Origin: Dissophora ornata
Taxonomy: Eukaryota; Mortierellomycota; Mortierellomycetes; Mortierellales; Mortierellaceae
Direction of reading: 5' to 3'
Assembly (NCBI GenBank): GCA_025201705.1
Contig: MU616562.1
Span: 1 to 64,000 of the forward strand
DNA length: 64,000 nucleotides
The stretch's first letter is position 1, and every line of letters starts with the position of its first letter. This document shows, one piece after another, positions 33,648 through 44,700 of the stretch. The notes below the pieces were generated by a model that saw nothing but the letters and a program-made list of their open reading frames with translations, was not told the origin of the DNA and did not search any database. Both the position numbers and the translations under genes were made by a program.

Positions 33648-36164
33648 CTACATCGCCACCACCGGAAGGACCACCGACTGCTGCCCCACCTCCCATGCCT
33701 TCCAGATGCTCTGCTTCTGGAACCGGCTATGCAGCTGGGTCAGGAATGCCCGCCCGGCTGCACAGATGTCGGCGTTGTTGAACGGCAACGGCCGGTTTTG
33801 GTCAAACGATTCTGAGCATGGTAGCCGAGGCGACAGACCACTGTCGCCATTGCCGCTGGCCTCAGTGCCTGCCGATGCCGCCGTGTCGAATCGGTACTCG
33901 TCCCTCTCAACCTCGGGCGAGAGCGGCGACGGTGGTGTTGGCGACGACCTATCCATGTACCGTTCAGCCAGCTCGGCCGGGTATGAAAAGCTCAGTAAGC
34001 AATGATCCCGCAGTCCGTCCACATTCTCGCTTGGTTGCAGATGCACCCTCGTCACGACCAGCTCCTGATTGGCAAGCGCATTCCGCCCGTTGTCTTGCTC
34101 CTCATCCTCTTCGTCCTCGTTGCATTGTGCCTCAGAGCTCGCGCTTCCGCTGCTGTATCGACGGCCATGTCCTGGCAGGACATAGTTGATGGGGTAGCTC
34201 AGTAGCCAGCCCGACAGCGTCACAAGCGACAGTCTGTCGGGGACAGCAAGGGGTCGGTACGACTGTTCAGCCTGATCCCAGGACTTTATCCTGTATTGAA
34301 TCTCTGGCAACAACACATCGTGGACATAGTCTTCGAGAGCCTTGTATCTATTTGCAGGCATCTATGCCAATGCAGGCACAGTTGAAAAGGACGACAGCGG
34401 TGAGCAATGGGGGACTTGCAGGATTAAATCTCAGGCGTTGCGTTGTCACTGGGCTGTGCTTACGATTTCGGGCTGTGGCAGGTGGTAGTCTACATTAACA
34501 AAGACTCGGCAAAGACCCTTGGTCGAGCCGGAGAGATAGTCGTGAATGTCCTCCAAGAGTAGCTTGCGGTGAATGATAAAGACATGGTCCTCGCCGATGC
34601 TCATCAAATCTAGGTGATTAAATCTTGCGGACTAAATTTGGGATGTGTAGGACAACGGGAGGGCGCTTAGAAGGTACTCATGCGGTCGGCGATTGGGTTT
34701 GGAGCCAATTGCGAGATTGACGTTCAGAGCCAAGGGGTAGAGCACAGGAGTGTTTGTGGGCGGTGATGATAAATGGAAATTCTCGCTGTTCTTCGCGACA
34801 CAGATTAGAAATCAAAGTGGAAGGGGGACACTATTGATTGGGTCTGTCTTCACGGCGTCCTCTCCTTTTGTGAAGCTCGAAGCGAAGGGAATGCAGCGGT
34901 CAAATGGCGGGTGCTGACATGCGGCTGTTTGCTTTGGCTGAAGTGTGTGCGTGAGAGGGTCGGCGTTCGGCGTAGGTCCCCCACCCAAAGGGCGTATCTT
35001 TTGTATTCGTTCATTGTTATCTTTGCCCACTTACATGATGAAAGATGGACTGGAACCTATCGACATCATTCTCGTTCAAGAACAACTGGTCCACCAGGGA
35101 CGCCGATCTATGCACAGCCGCAGACACAGGCACAAAGCGAAAGACAGAGAGTTAGGGAACGTGCACAAAGGAGCAGCACCATTGCCGACCCCAAAACTCG
35201 CTCGGTTTGCATCTCCATCTTCACGTTGTCGGTTGTCCGTCTGGGACACGACTACCGAGCAAGAGCGTTTTTGTTGTTGTTTTTGTTTTGTGTTGCTGTA
35301 GAGCAGATGGGCATGTTCATACGGGGGTATGATGATCCTGACCAATTGTTCAGTCATGTGGAAGAAGGCCCTATCTCTGTTTCTTTCATCTTTCCAAGGC
35401 GTACGAGGGCAATAGAGTTGAGGCCACTGGTCTGTGTCAACGAACAGCCATTCTGCATGCTTATTATTAACCGCTGCTTAGATTGGCATGTGGGCGTTCA
35501 GAGCACAGAGATACACCGTGCAGAGCTGTGAGAAACAAGAGATGATAGACAATAAGAGTAGGTACACACCTTAAGCCCGCAGCGATGCAAAGGATGTCTA
35601 GCAAGCAAAATGAGGAGAACGCCATGGAAGCGGACGGATAAATGATGGTCGTTAGTAATGTACCCATTACTCTATCTTACTCATCATTGGACCGCGACAC
35701 CCGAAACCACGGCTCTAATTGGCGAGCGGAGCGGACGACATGCCCTTGGCGTATCAGCACAGGGAGGGGGAATGATAGACCGCAAGAGCAGCCAAAATGC
35801 ATGGATTGGTACACAGCATCATGCATGCATCGTGTTGGTGTGGACGCAGACACAGGCACTCAGAGTGCCAACAAGCTCAACTAAACGGCATAGAACCAAT
35901 GTGGAACGGTGGAAAAAAGGGTATACCCTCGGACGCTTAAACTGAAACTTCCGGCTGTCCAACCACTGGCAGTGCCTGAACCATAGCAACATAACAACAA
36001 CCTGGACACATTTGGGCAGCAAGGAAGGCTAGTCTCGAATGAGTAATGAATGGAGATCTGGATGAGTTACCGTTGGTGAGGGAGATTTGGGCGCCATGGT
36101 TGATCCGCTTCTGCAAGACCATTCGGACAATAGCATGAGCGTCATCAAAAGAGGATCTGTCCAT
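33648..36164 (-). CDS. Protein tentatively of the DUF4504/C1orf74 (UPF0739) family
   Basis: Six exons (36164-36071, 35597-35570, 35107-35035, 34790-34678, 34599-34464, 34361-33648) close in phase to 385 aa. Blocks that fit my recollection of the family are an Ile-Leu-Cys-Ile-Ala-Ala-Gly-Leu segment in exon 2, an Ile-Gly-Glu-Asp-His-Val-Phe segment in exon 5, Leu-Ser-Gly-Trp-Leu-Leu-Ser-Tyr-Pro-Ile-Asn-Tyr, and Leu-Leu-Ser-Phe-Ser-Tyr-Pro. Function is unknown for the family. The last exon holds acidic (Glu/Asp) and Ser/Pro-rich insertions, so the protein is longer than the roughly 270 aa animal relative. Exons 5 and 6 are the firmest. The first three exons are separated by 473- and 462-nt introns and exon 4 has non-ideal sites, so the 5' half is tentative. 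Confidence 0.5.
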
Positions 36165-36254
36165 GTCGATGCTGTGATGATTCAGAGGGATGTTCAATGA
36201 GTGAAAGTGAGTACGAGACTGTGTAGAATATGTGTTGGCGGGTGAAGGAAGGGT

Positions 36255-36405
36255 TGCGGACGAGGGAGGGGGGGAGGGAGAGTGAGAGTGAGAGAGTGAG
36301 AGAGTGAGAGAGTGTGAAATATAATGAGAGACAGAATGAGATAGAGCGAGAGATTAGAGAGAGAAAAAGAGAGTGTGAGATGTGGAGAGAGAGAGAGCGC
36401 AGGTC
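36255..36405. repeat. GA-rich purine tract
   Basis: About 150 bases of GAGAGT/GAGA repeats lie upstream of the gene at 33648-36164. A similar tract occurs upstream of the NACHT gene (about 48435-48485) and near 25275-25327. They are possible promoter-proximal GA elements or simple repeats. Confidence 0.7.
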
Positions 36406-39255
36406 GCTTTCAGGAACGGCTCTCCGCAATGCAGGGTGGGCTGTGGGCTGTGACTTGTGAAGGCTGAAGACGTTGTGTGCGGCAGGAGCGATGTCCACAG
36501 GGGCTAAAGAAGCACAGGAAGCTGGTAGCTCCCACCCGAATGACGCCACAGTGAAGACATTGGGCGAGAAGCATATGGCGTGGACAGCAACGTTGCAAGC
36601 GCTGTACAGTACTTCACCCATACGAACCTGCCTAGAGAACTTGTTTTCGAAATACGCGCATCGTCCTAGGGGCATTCCTAGAACACGCACCAATGATGTT
36701 GCGTTGTCACAATTGGGGAAATGAACCGCCAAAACAACCGTGGCAAAAACTATATATTCCCACCATGTCGTCCTTCCGCCGTTTCTGTCACAAAGTGTGA
36801 GGGATAAACAATAACTCTCGAAGGAGCAATTGGTCAGATGCCCCTATAATACAAAGTGCGCCCTCATAGTCTAACATGGTTGAGAAATGTGGCAGAGAGC
36901 GCAGTTGATTATCACATCCGCAATGCCTGTCTCGCTTTTTCCAAGAGGGTATGGTAAGATAACGCTCATCCAGAAAGTCAAGAACCCCACAGATTCATGC
37001 GAGCACTGACTGCAGATAGAACTATGACTATGAATACCAAATGGAGCGATCAGTCGCCATGTCGACATAAAGATTCTCATCAAAAATGTAAGGGACTAAA
37101 CAGAATGTGTAGCAAACATGTCACATTACCGTTTAGTCTGGAAACCCTTGGGCAAGTCAGATGACATTTGGGTCATTCTCCCTTGCAAGGATCCCATGTG
37201 CAGCCAAAATGCGGCATTAAAAAATGTGATCAGGAAGATAGGCAGTTGCGTGCGACTTTGAGTGTGTGTGGTCAGGTATCGAAGTTGAACAAATGGCCAT
37301 CCCCTCTACCTTAGTGATCATGATTGCAGGGAAATTTTGGTCCCGCGGGTCAGGTCGGACTGAGGATTGTACGTGCGGGGGTCAGTGCATAATAAGCCGC
37401 AGGATGGATTCTGACGAACTGCAGAGAAGCGGATCTAATACGTTGCCTATCTTTTTTGCACTCCTGCTCACATGATTCAGGGTGCTGGTAGAAACGCGGA
37501 TATGCAAAGGCACGAGGTTGGTTTGTGTACCCAGATTGCAACACGTAGGACAAAATACGACTTACATCGCATATCTCTAAACTCTCCCTGGCCAAACTGA
37601 AAAACGCGTACAGTGAAGTAGTACATTGCTACATTGTGGTAGCCTGGCTCACTCCCTTGAGAGTTGCTGAGAGCTGTTTACAGTTGCGTTGACCAATGGA
37701 ATGGTGCGCCTGCCCTAATTCCCAGCAATTGTTTTTGTAATTAGACAGACTCCGTGTATATGGTTAATTTGCACCTCCTCGGTTTAGACCGATTCTCTGG
37801 GGACACACCATCAGTTTGGATATGCAATTCAACGGTGGTTTATAACTCTGCTTTGCAGATAACCGAGAACAATGACATGATTGTACTCAGCTCTTGTCCT
37901 CACGATGCATGTCAAACAATAAACATCCAATCCTATTGGATCAACGACGCGAATGCGCCTTTCCACCTGGAGTTCATGTAGTCCAAGGGAATCGAAGTTC
38001 GTGAGAATAAAACACAGATTATTTAATCTCGGGAGCATGAACATTCCACAGATACATATATGTGCACTTTAACAGCTCATAATATCCTTTTTAAGTGTAT
38101 TACCAGGGAAACAAAGAGTCAGTTGCCTCCTCTGTCAGCTATGTTTCACGAGGCCGTACATTACTTTTGTCTGGGTTCCAATGGCTACGAAATGTATGAC
38201 AATATTTCTGTGAGCTCTGGTCCGGTTCACTTCTGGGCTATATTGTTCGGCTTTGCTGAAATCTCAAAAATACAGATGAGATTTTCGAGACAGACAATAG
38301 AACAAGCAGGCCGCACTTTTCTCTCCATAATCACATCCACCTAGATCTCATTACTGTTGTTTTAGCAACCATTTCTTGAACTGAATGTCAGGCTACTTTG
38401 GTTCGAAGAGCTGTCACCGTTCGCGCCTCTTGGGAGAAAGGAAATCTCTGCTGTTGATCACCAAGTTACCATATAGGTGGTTTTGAAGTCAGTAGCTCGT
38501 GATGTGCATCGTCAAATGACTTGACCAGTTGGACAGACTCCAAAGTCATGAAGCTCCATTCACTCGGTGTTTTTGAACTATTGCGTTGCAGTCCATCAGC
38601 AGGTCAATTATTCGGTACACTGCATTTCAGTGGCTCCAGAAATGCCAGTTCCCATCTAAAGCCTCCAAACTTTCACGGATTTCGCAGCCTGAGCAGAAAG
38701 AGCAGCGACGATTCAGGATCGATACAACCTGCAAGTCTCCATAGTCATTGCCCTCTCTACTACAAGGAATAGACGCGTCAATGACACCAGTCCCCATTCT
38801 CGGTTTCCACCCGGCGCACCTTCTGCCTTGCTCTAGGCTGCAACACCTTCTCCAGCGACATAATCGCCACCCACCATTGGGCTGTACCGGTCTGTCACTT
38901 TGCTGAAAACTTGAGTGCACAGTTAATAAGTTAATTCAAATTAAGGTTCGTGCCTGAGTAATGCATTTCCCAGGGCAACTGATCAACTCTAGCACGATTG
39001 CGCATGTAGAGCAACCAAACATGAGAGCCATCGGCAATCAATCGCGTCGTTGTATCGATGCTCGTTGCAGGTTAGCCTTTTTGCCGCCCCCCGTCCCTTC
39101 TCAACGCTAACCCAACCCGGTCCCGCCCTGCATGCTGGGGTAATGGGCCACGAACCCTGAATGAATGAACCTTGTGTCATTCCTAGGAATTGTGGCCTAT
39201 GATGGTCTTCCTCAATAACTCCCGGTTTTCTTTTCTACATCAAGCCCGAAAAATC
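36406..39255. other. Gene-poor region
   Basis: Nearly 3 kb holds no gene I can support. The ORFs at 37754-37981 and 38060-38344 (75 and 94 codons, plus strand) look mildly protein-like but have no domain, no clear splice partners and a more AT-rich composition than neighbouring genes. They may be decayed exons. The end of the region (about 39100-39255) should carry promoter sequence for the subtilase. Confidence 0.4.
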
Positions 39256-39260
39256 TCGAC

Positions 39261-39268
39261 TATAAAAG
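39261..39268 (+). promoter_or_regulatory. TATA box of subtilase 1
   Basis: TATAAAAG lies about 140 bases before the ATG, followed by a pyrimidine-rich, C/A-rich leader. A similar element and leader occur before the second subtilase. Confidence 0.6.
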
Positions 39269-39407
39269 CAACCATTTTCGACGCGCCATCTCCACTTTTT
39301 TTTTCTTATTCCTCATCCTGCAATATCACCCTCAACTCCTCCAGCCCTCTCTTGCACCAAGAATCCTACTCAACTAAACACACTCCAGCTACTCTCCCAA
39401 AACAACC

Positions 39408-40681
39408 ATGAAGTACTCTGGTCTCCTCCTCGTTGCCTGCGTGGCCATCTTTAGCTCCTCTGAAGCCGCTCCTCTGGTTAGGAACAACTCGGGCAGGCCA
39501 ATCCCGGACTCATACATCGTCGTTCTCAAGGACGGCCACAAGGTTGCGGACTTTATCCCCAAGTTTGATGCCATTGCCAAGCGCCAGAATGATCGCGGTC
39601 GCAAGCCCACAATTGACCGCCAGTACCGCAAACTCCAGGGATTCTCCGCTACCGTTAACCCAGCTGCCTTAAAGGAGCTCCTTGCCTCTGAGGAGGTCGA
39701 TTTCGTCGAGCAAGACCAGATCGTAACCATCCAGACCCTCTCTCAGAGCAACCCCCCGTCCTGGGGTTTGCCTCGTGTGTCGGAGCGTCAGCTTGACACC
39801 TCAGCCCCTTACTACTATCAGAATCAAGCCGGCTCTGGTGTTACGGCCTATGTGATTGATACTGGCATCAACACTGCTCACATTGAGTTCGGCGGCCGTG
39901 CCAGCATGGGCGCTAACTTTATTTCGGGCTCGGCTAACACTGATGAGAATGGACATGGTTCTCATGTCTCTGGAACCATCGGTGGTGCGACCTACGGTGT
40001 CGCCAAGAAGGTCAAGTTGGTCGGAGTCAAGGTTCTCAACGCACAAGGCTCTGGTTCGTTTTCCGGTATCGTTGCAGGAATGGACTGGGTTGCCCAGCGT
40101 GCCGCTGGTACCAAGGCTGTCGTCAACATGTCGCTCGGTAAGATGTCAAAAAGTTATAATCCAATATATCAAACATCTTCCTTGGCATTTTGCTGACGAT
40201 ATCATGTGGTCGTCCATTTTGAAAACTAGGGGGCGGTAAGTCCCAGGCTGTTGACTCGGCGACTACCCGCCTTTACAACGCAGGTATCCCCACCATCGTT
40301 GCTGCCGGTAACGATGGCAACGCCGATGCCTGCAACGGATCTCCCTCAGGTGCCTCCGGAAGTTTCACCATTGCCGCCTCCGACATTAACGACAGAATTG
40401 CATCGTTCTCGTCCTGGGGCCAGTGCGTTGATATCTTTGGACCCGGCGTCGACATCACTTCGGCCTGGATCGGATCGTCCTATGCCATCAACACCATCTC
40501 AGGCACGTCGATGGCTACTCCCCACGTTGTCGGTGTTGCCGCTCTTTTGTTGAGCTCGGATCCTTCACTGACTTCGGCCCAGGCTGTTTACAACAAGTTA
40601 GCCCAGACTGCCACTCGTGATGCCATTGGCGGCTACTTGAGGGGCTCACCCAACCTGTTGGTGTACAACGGCGCCGTCTAA
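39408..40681 (+). CDS. Secreted proteinase K-like subtilase (S8A), paralog 1
   Basis: Two exons (39408-40137, 40230-40681) join in phase to give 393 aa. Residues 1-20 are a signal peptide. An inhibitor I9 propeptide follows (about 34-108: Ser-Tyr-Ile-Val-Val-Leu at its start, Val-Glu-Gln-Asp near its end), then the S8 catalytic domain. The triad is intact: Asp151 (VIDTGI), His183 (NGHGSHVSG), Ser337 (SGTSMATPH), with oxyanion Asn271 (AAGND). The enzyme should be an extracellular broad-specificity endoprotease. A 92-nt intron splits the conserved Met-Ser-Leu-Gly-Gly-Gly just after the first Gly codon begins. The paralog at 56208 has no intron there. Two Asn-x-Ser/Thr sites are visible (near residues 6-26 and 240). 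Confidence 0.95.
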
Positions 40682-41740
40682 AAGAACGCGACACGCTAAT
40701 ACTCTCTGTCGCGCCAACTTCAAGCATTATATGCAGACAATACGGGAGCTTCATGATTTATGCCCATTTATTCGATTAGTACCGGAAGCAATCTTTTTTC
40801 ACGATCTATTTTCTTGTATTTGCTCTGAAGGTGCCTGGCGCATCATCTCAATTATTTATTGTTCTCTGGCAGGGTCAGAAAAACACAACAGTAACACCAA
40901 GAAAATCTTATGAAATAAATGGATTATATGAACTATTTTTTTTTCTGGATAGCTACGACACCCATCCGCTTATCCCTCCTCGTCCTATCAACCTCTCGCA
41001 GTTCATTAAAAATTTTGTTAGTGCTCCTGCATTCCGGGGACCTGTAATGCCTTTTCAACTCCAACTCACGCCCACAGAAGCGGCCCTGACGGACGACCAC
41101 TGCGCTCATTTTTGTCGCCTCTCGCCACTGATTAGATCTCCACGTATACACTACCTGAGGCCCCATTACGAAGTATATAATAAACAATGAGTTCCACGCA
41201 ATGAGCACCTGCGCGGTATGTGACAAAAGGCAGCGCTATAAAGGAATATCCAACTTGGAGTTTTTTGAGATGCACTACACTTTGAAGCATATACTCGATA
41301 CACCCTTACGTTACGGACCCAAGACAGCTTCAACACCTGCATCAATAAACTGGAGCTGGTAGATCATACGAGACACACAATTGATGACCTGTCCACATGC
41401 GGTTCTCGTCTCCACCTTACCAAAACTCTATTCTCCCGAAGGTCCAGTGCCAGCAACTGCACTCGGCACTCGTTCAAGGAAAATTTCAGAACCTCTTCTA
41501 GAAGTGACTGATACAGCTCAACGCCAGGAACTTGTGGTTGCGCTTTCATATCAACAAGCGCCTTTCTCGCGAAACGCCTGTATTATGTAATGAATCAGCA
41601 GCCTGGCGCGAATTGCACAATTTTCAGGGTTAAGAGGAGACAAAGTTCTAGTCATGGAAGTGCATTCCTATAACGCGATTCTATTCCAAAGACGCCACGG
41701 ATGTTATTTATGCTGGCTTCATCTTTGCCACATAGAAGCC
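40682..41740. other. Convergent intergenic region
   Basis: This is the gap between the 3' ends of subtilase 1 and the NACHT-WD40 gene. AATAAATGG occurs at about 40914 and AT-rich stretches follow, which could serve as 3' ends. Short ORFs on both strands have no recognisable content. Confidence 0.45.
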
Positions 41741-44700
41741 CTACAACTGAGTTGGTACACACACGGCACCGCGCTGCTTTAAGAGCTGCTTATTCAGTCG
41801 ACTTAGTCCTTGCACGTCTTCCATAGATGTGTCCGCTAATGTAAGCACGTCTAGCGGAGATCTCCAACACAAACGTGCGGTACACTCATTCCCCTTTTCT
41901 ATTACCTGCCACTGCAATACCGATCCGTCCGTACAACCAACCACCAAACAATCACCGTTCATGGCTACTTTCCAGGCAATACAGCTGACCATTGCATAAT
42001 TTTGTATCGCAACCTGACATTGACCTGATGTAACGTCCCACAATCGCACTGTGAAGTCGTCACTGCCTGATGCAACCTGATCGCCTGTTGGCGAATATAC
42101 GATACTCCGAACCCAGTCACGATGGCCACTCAAGGTGTGTTGGCATTCTCCGGTTCCAACGTCCCACAACCGAGCTGTCTTGTCTTCACTACCAGACGCA
42201 ATCTGACTGCCTTTTAGTGAATACGCGATGCTCCGAACAGCCTTGCTATGACCGATCAAAGTGTGGCGGCAATCTCCGGTTTCAGCGTCCCACAACCGCA
42301 CTGTCTTGTCATCACTGCCGGATGCAATCTTATCACCTTTGGGCGAATAGGCAATATTCCGAACGCTCTTTCTATGGCCGCCCAGGGTGTGGAGACAATT
42401 CCCGGTTTCGACGTCCCACAACCGAACTGTCTTGTCATCACTGCCAGACGCAATCTGATCTGCTTTTGGCGAATACGAGATGCTCTGAACACTGTTACCA
42501 TGGCCGCTCAAGATACGGCGACAATCTCCGGTTTCGACATCCCACAGCCGCACTGTCATGTCGACACTGCCAGAGGCAATCTGATCTCCTTTCGGCGAAT
42601 ACGCGATGCTCTGAACACTTTTGCTATGACCGATCAAGGTGTGGCGGCAATCTCCTGTTTCAACGTCCCATAGCCGCACCGCCTTATCTTCACTGCCAGA
42701 CACAATATGATCGCCCGTCGGCGAATACGCAATGCTTTGAACTCGGTTGCTATGGCCGCTCAGATTGTGGCGACAACCTCCGGTTTTGGAGTCCCACAGC
42801 CGCACTGTCTTGTCATCACTGCCGGACGCAATCTGATCACTTTTTGGCGAATATGCGACACTATGAACAATCTCGCTATGGCCGCTCAAAGTGTCGCGGC
42901 AATCCCCAGTTTTAACGTCCCACAGCCGAACTGTCTTGTCTAAACTGCCAGACGAAATCTGATCGCCTCTTGGCGAATACGCGATGCTCTGTACCCAGCC
43001 GCTATGGCCACTCAAGGTGTGGCGACAATCTCCGGTTTCAACGTCCCACAGCCGCACCGTCGCGTCATTACTGCCAGACGCAATCTGATCACCTTTTGGA
43101 GAATACGCAATGCTCTTAACCCAGTCACCATGGCCGCTCAAAGTGTGGAGGCAATCTCCGGTCTCAACATCCCACAGCCGCACCGTCTTGTCATAGCTGC
43201 TGGACGCAACCCGATCTCCTTTTGGCGAATACACAATGCTGAAAACACCATCTTCATGGCCCATCAAGGTACGGCGGCAATCTCCAGTTTCAATGTCCCA
43301 TAGCCGCACCGTCTTATCTTCACTGCCAGACGCAATCTGATCACCTTTTGGCGAATACACGACGCTAAACACAACGCCGCTATGGCCGCTCAGTGTGTGG
43401 CGACAATCTCCTGTTTCAACGTCCCAAAGCCGCACTGTCTTGTCCCGACTGCCAGACGCAATCTGATCACCTTTTGGCGAATACGTGATGCTCTTAACCC
43501 AGTCGCGATGGCCACTCAAGATGTGATGACAATCCCCGGATTCAGCATCCCATAGCCGTACTGTCGCATCATTACTGCAAGACGCTATCTGATCACCTTC
43601 TGGCGAATATGCAATGCTCTGAATCTGGTCGTTATGGCCGCTCATGATGTAGCGGCAATCTCCGGTTTCAATATTCCACAGCCGCACTGTCTTGTCTTCA
43701 CTGCCAGACGCAATCTGATCGCCGTTTGGAGAATATGCGACGCTCTGAACTTTGTCATTGTGGCCCTTCAAGGTGTGGAGGCAGTCTCCCGTCTCAACGT
43801 CCCATAGCCGCACTGTCTTGTCCGAGCTGCCGGAAGCAATCTGACCTCCTTTTGGCGAATACGCGACGCTCTGAACCCAGCCGCTGTGTCCGTGTAATGT
43901 CGCCAGTTTCTCCCAATTTGACGTTGTATAGACATTGATGTCACCATTGTCAAGACCATCTGTGAATGTTTTCCCATCTGGGGAATATACACAGGACACC
44001 ACCGCGCTCTCTTCATTGAGATATGGCAACTCGCCAAATTGCACCCCTGCCATCTGCGCGCTACTCAAATCAGCTCCGCGTAACCACACACTGCGAAGTG
44101 TGACCTTTCTCATGTCTGCCCCTTGCAGCTGAGCACAATCGAATACTCCATGACTCAAGTCCGCTCCTGGAATTTGGATCCCTCGTAAATCTGCTCCGTT
44201 AAATTGCACTCCCGCCCTGACCAATATCGTGATCGCATTGGTCGCCGCCTTGCGTACTGTCTCGAGCTTCTTCTGTTCTGTTTTCGACCGCTCAATCACT
44301 GCTAGTAGCTGCCTCTTGAATAGAGCTTCCTGCTGCACACGTTCCACCAAGAATCGTAGAATCGACGGCTCGCCTACAAAGTTCTTCCATCCTAAAGGTG
44401 ACTCAAGCACCGGTTGCTCTACCGCAACTACCACTTCCTCCTCAGCCTCTTGACTTTCAAAACTGTATGTGGAACTGATGCTCCCTCGACGTGAAGCGGT
44501 TGTTGTCGGCTTCTCGATCCCTGCTCCGTCGCTCACTCCCTCTAGTGGTTCAAATACCGCTCTCGCCAAACTGTATTCCAGAAGTGATCGATGAAGAAAC
44601 CGATACTGGTTGCCGCTGCGGTTCAGAGGACAAGCCTCAAGCAAAAGTTTCTTCTTCTCGTCCTCTTGGCTGAAGAAGTCCTCCTTCCATGTCCCTTGAT

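Noticed and set aside
37754..38344. Two small plus-strand ORFs in the gene-poor region
   Set aside because: No signal peptide, domain or compatible splice sites between them; AT-rich composition unlike neighbouring genes. Reported only as part of the region description.
42070..42915. Plus-strand ORF of 281 codons opposite the WD40 array
   Set aside because: It is the reverse complement of the tandem 126-bp WD40 units; the periodicity explains the open frame.
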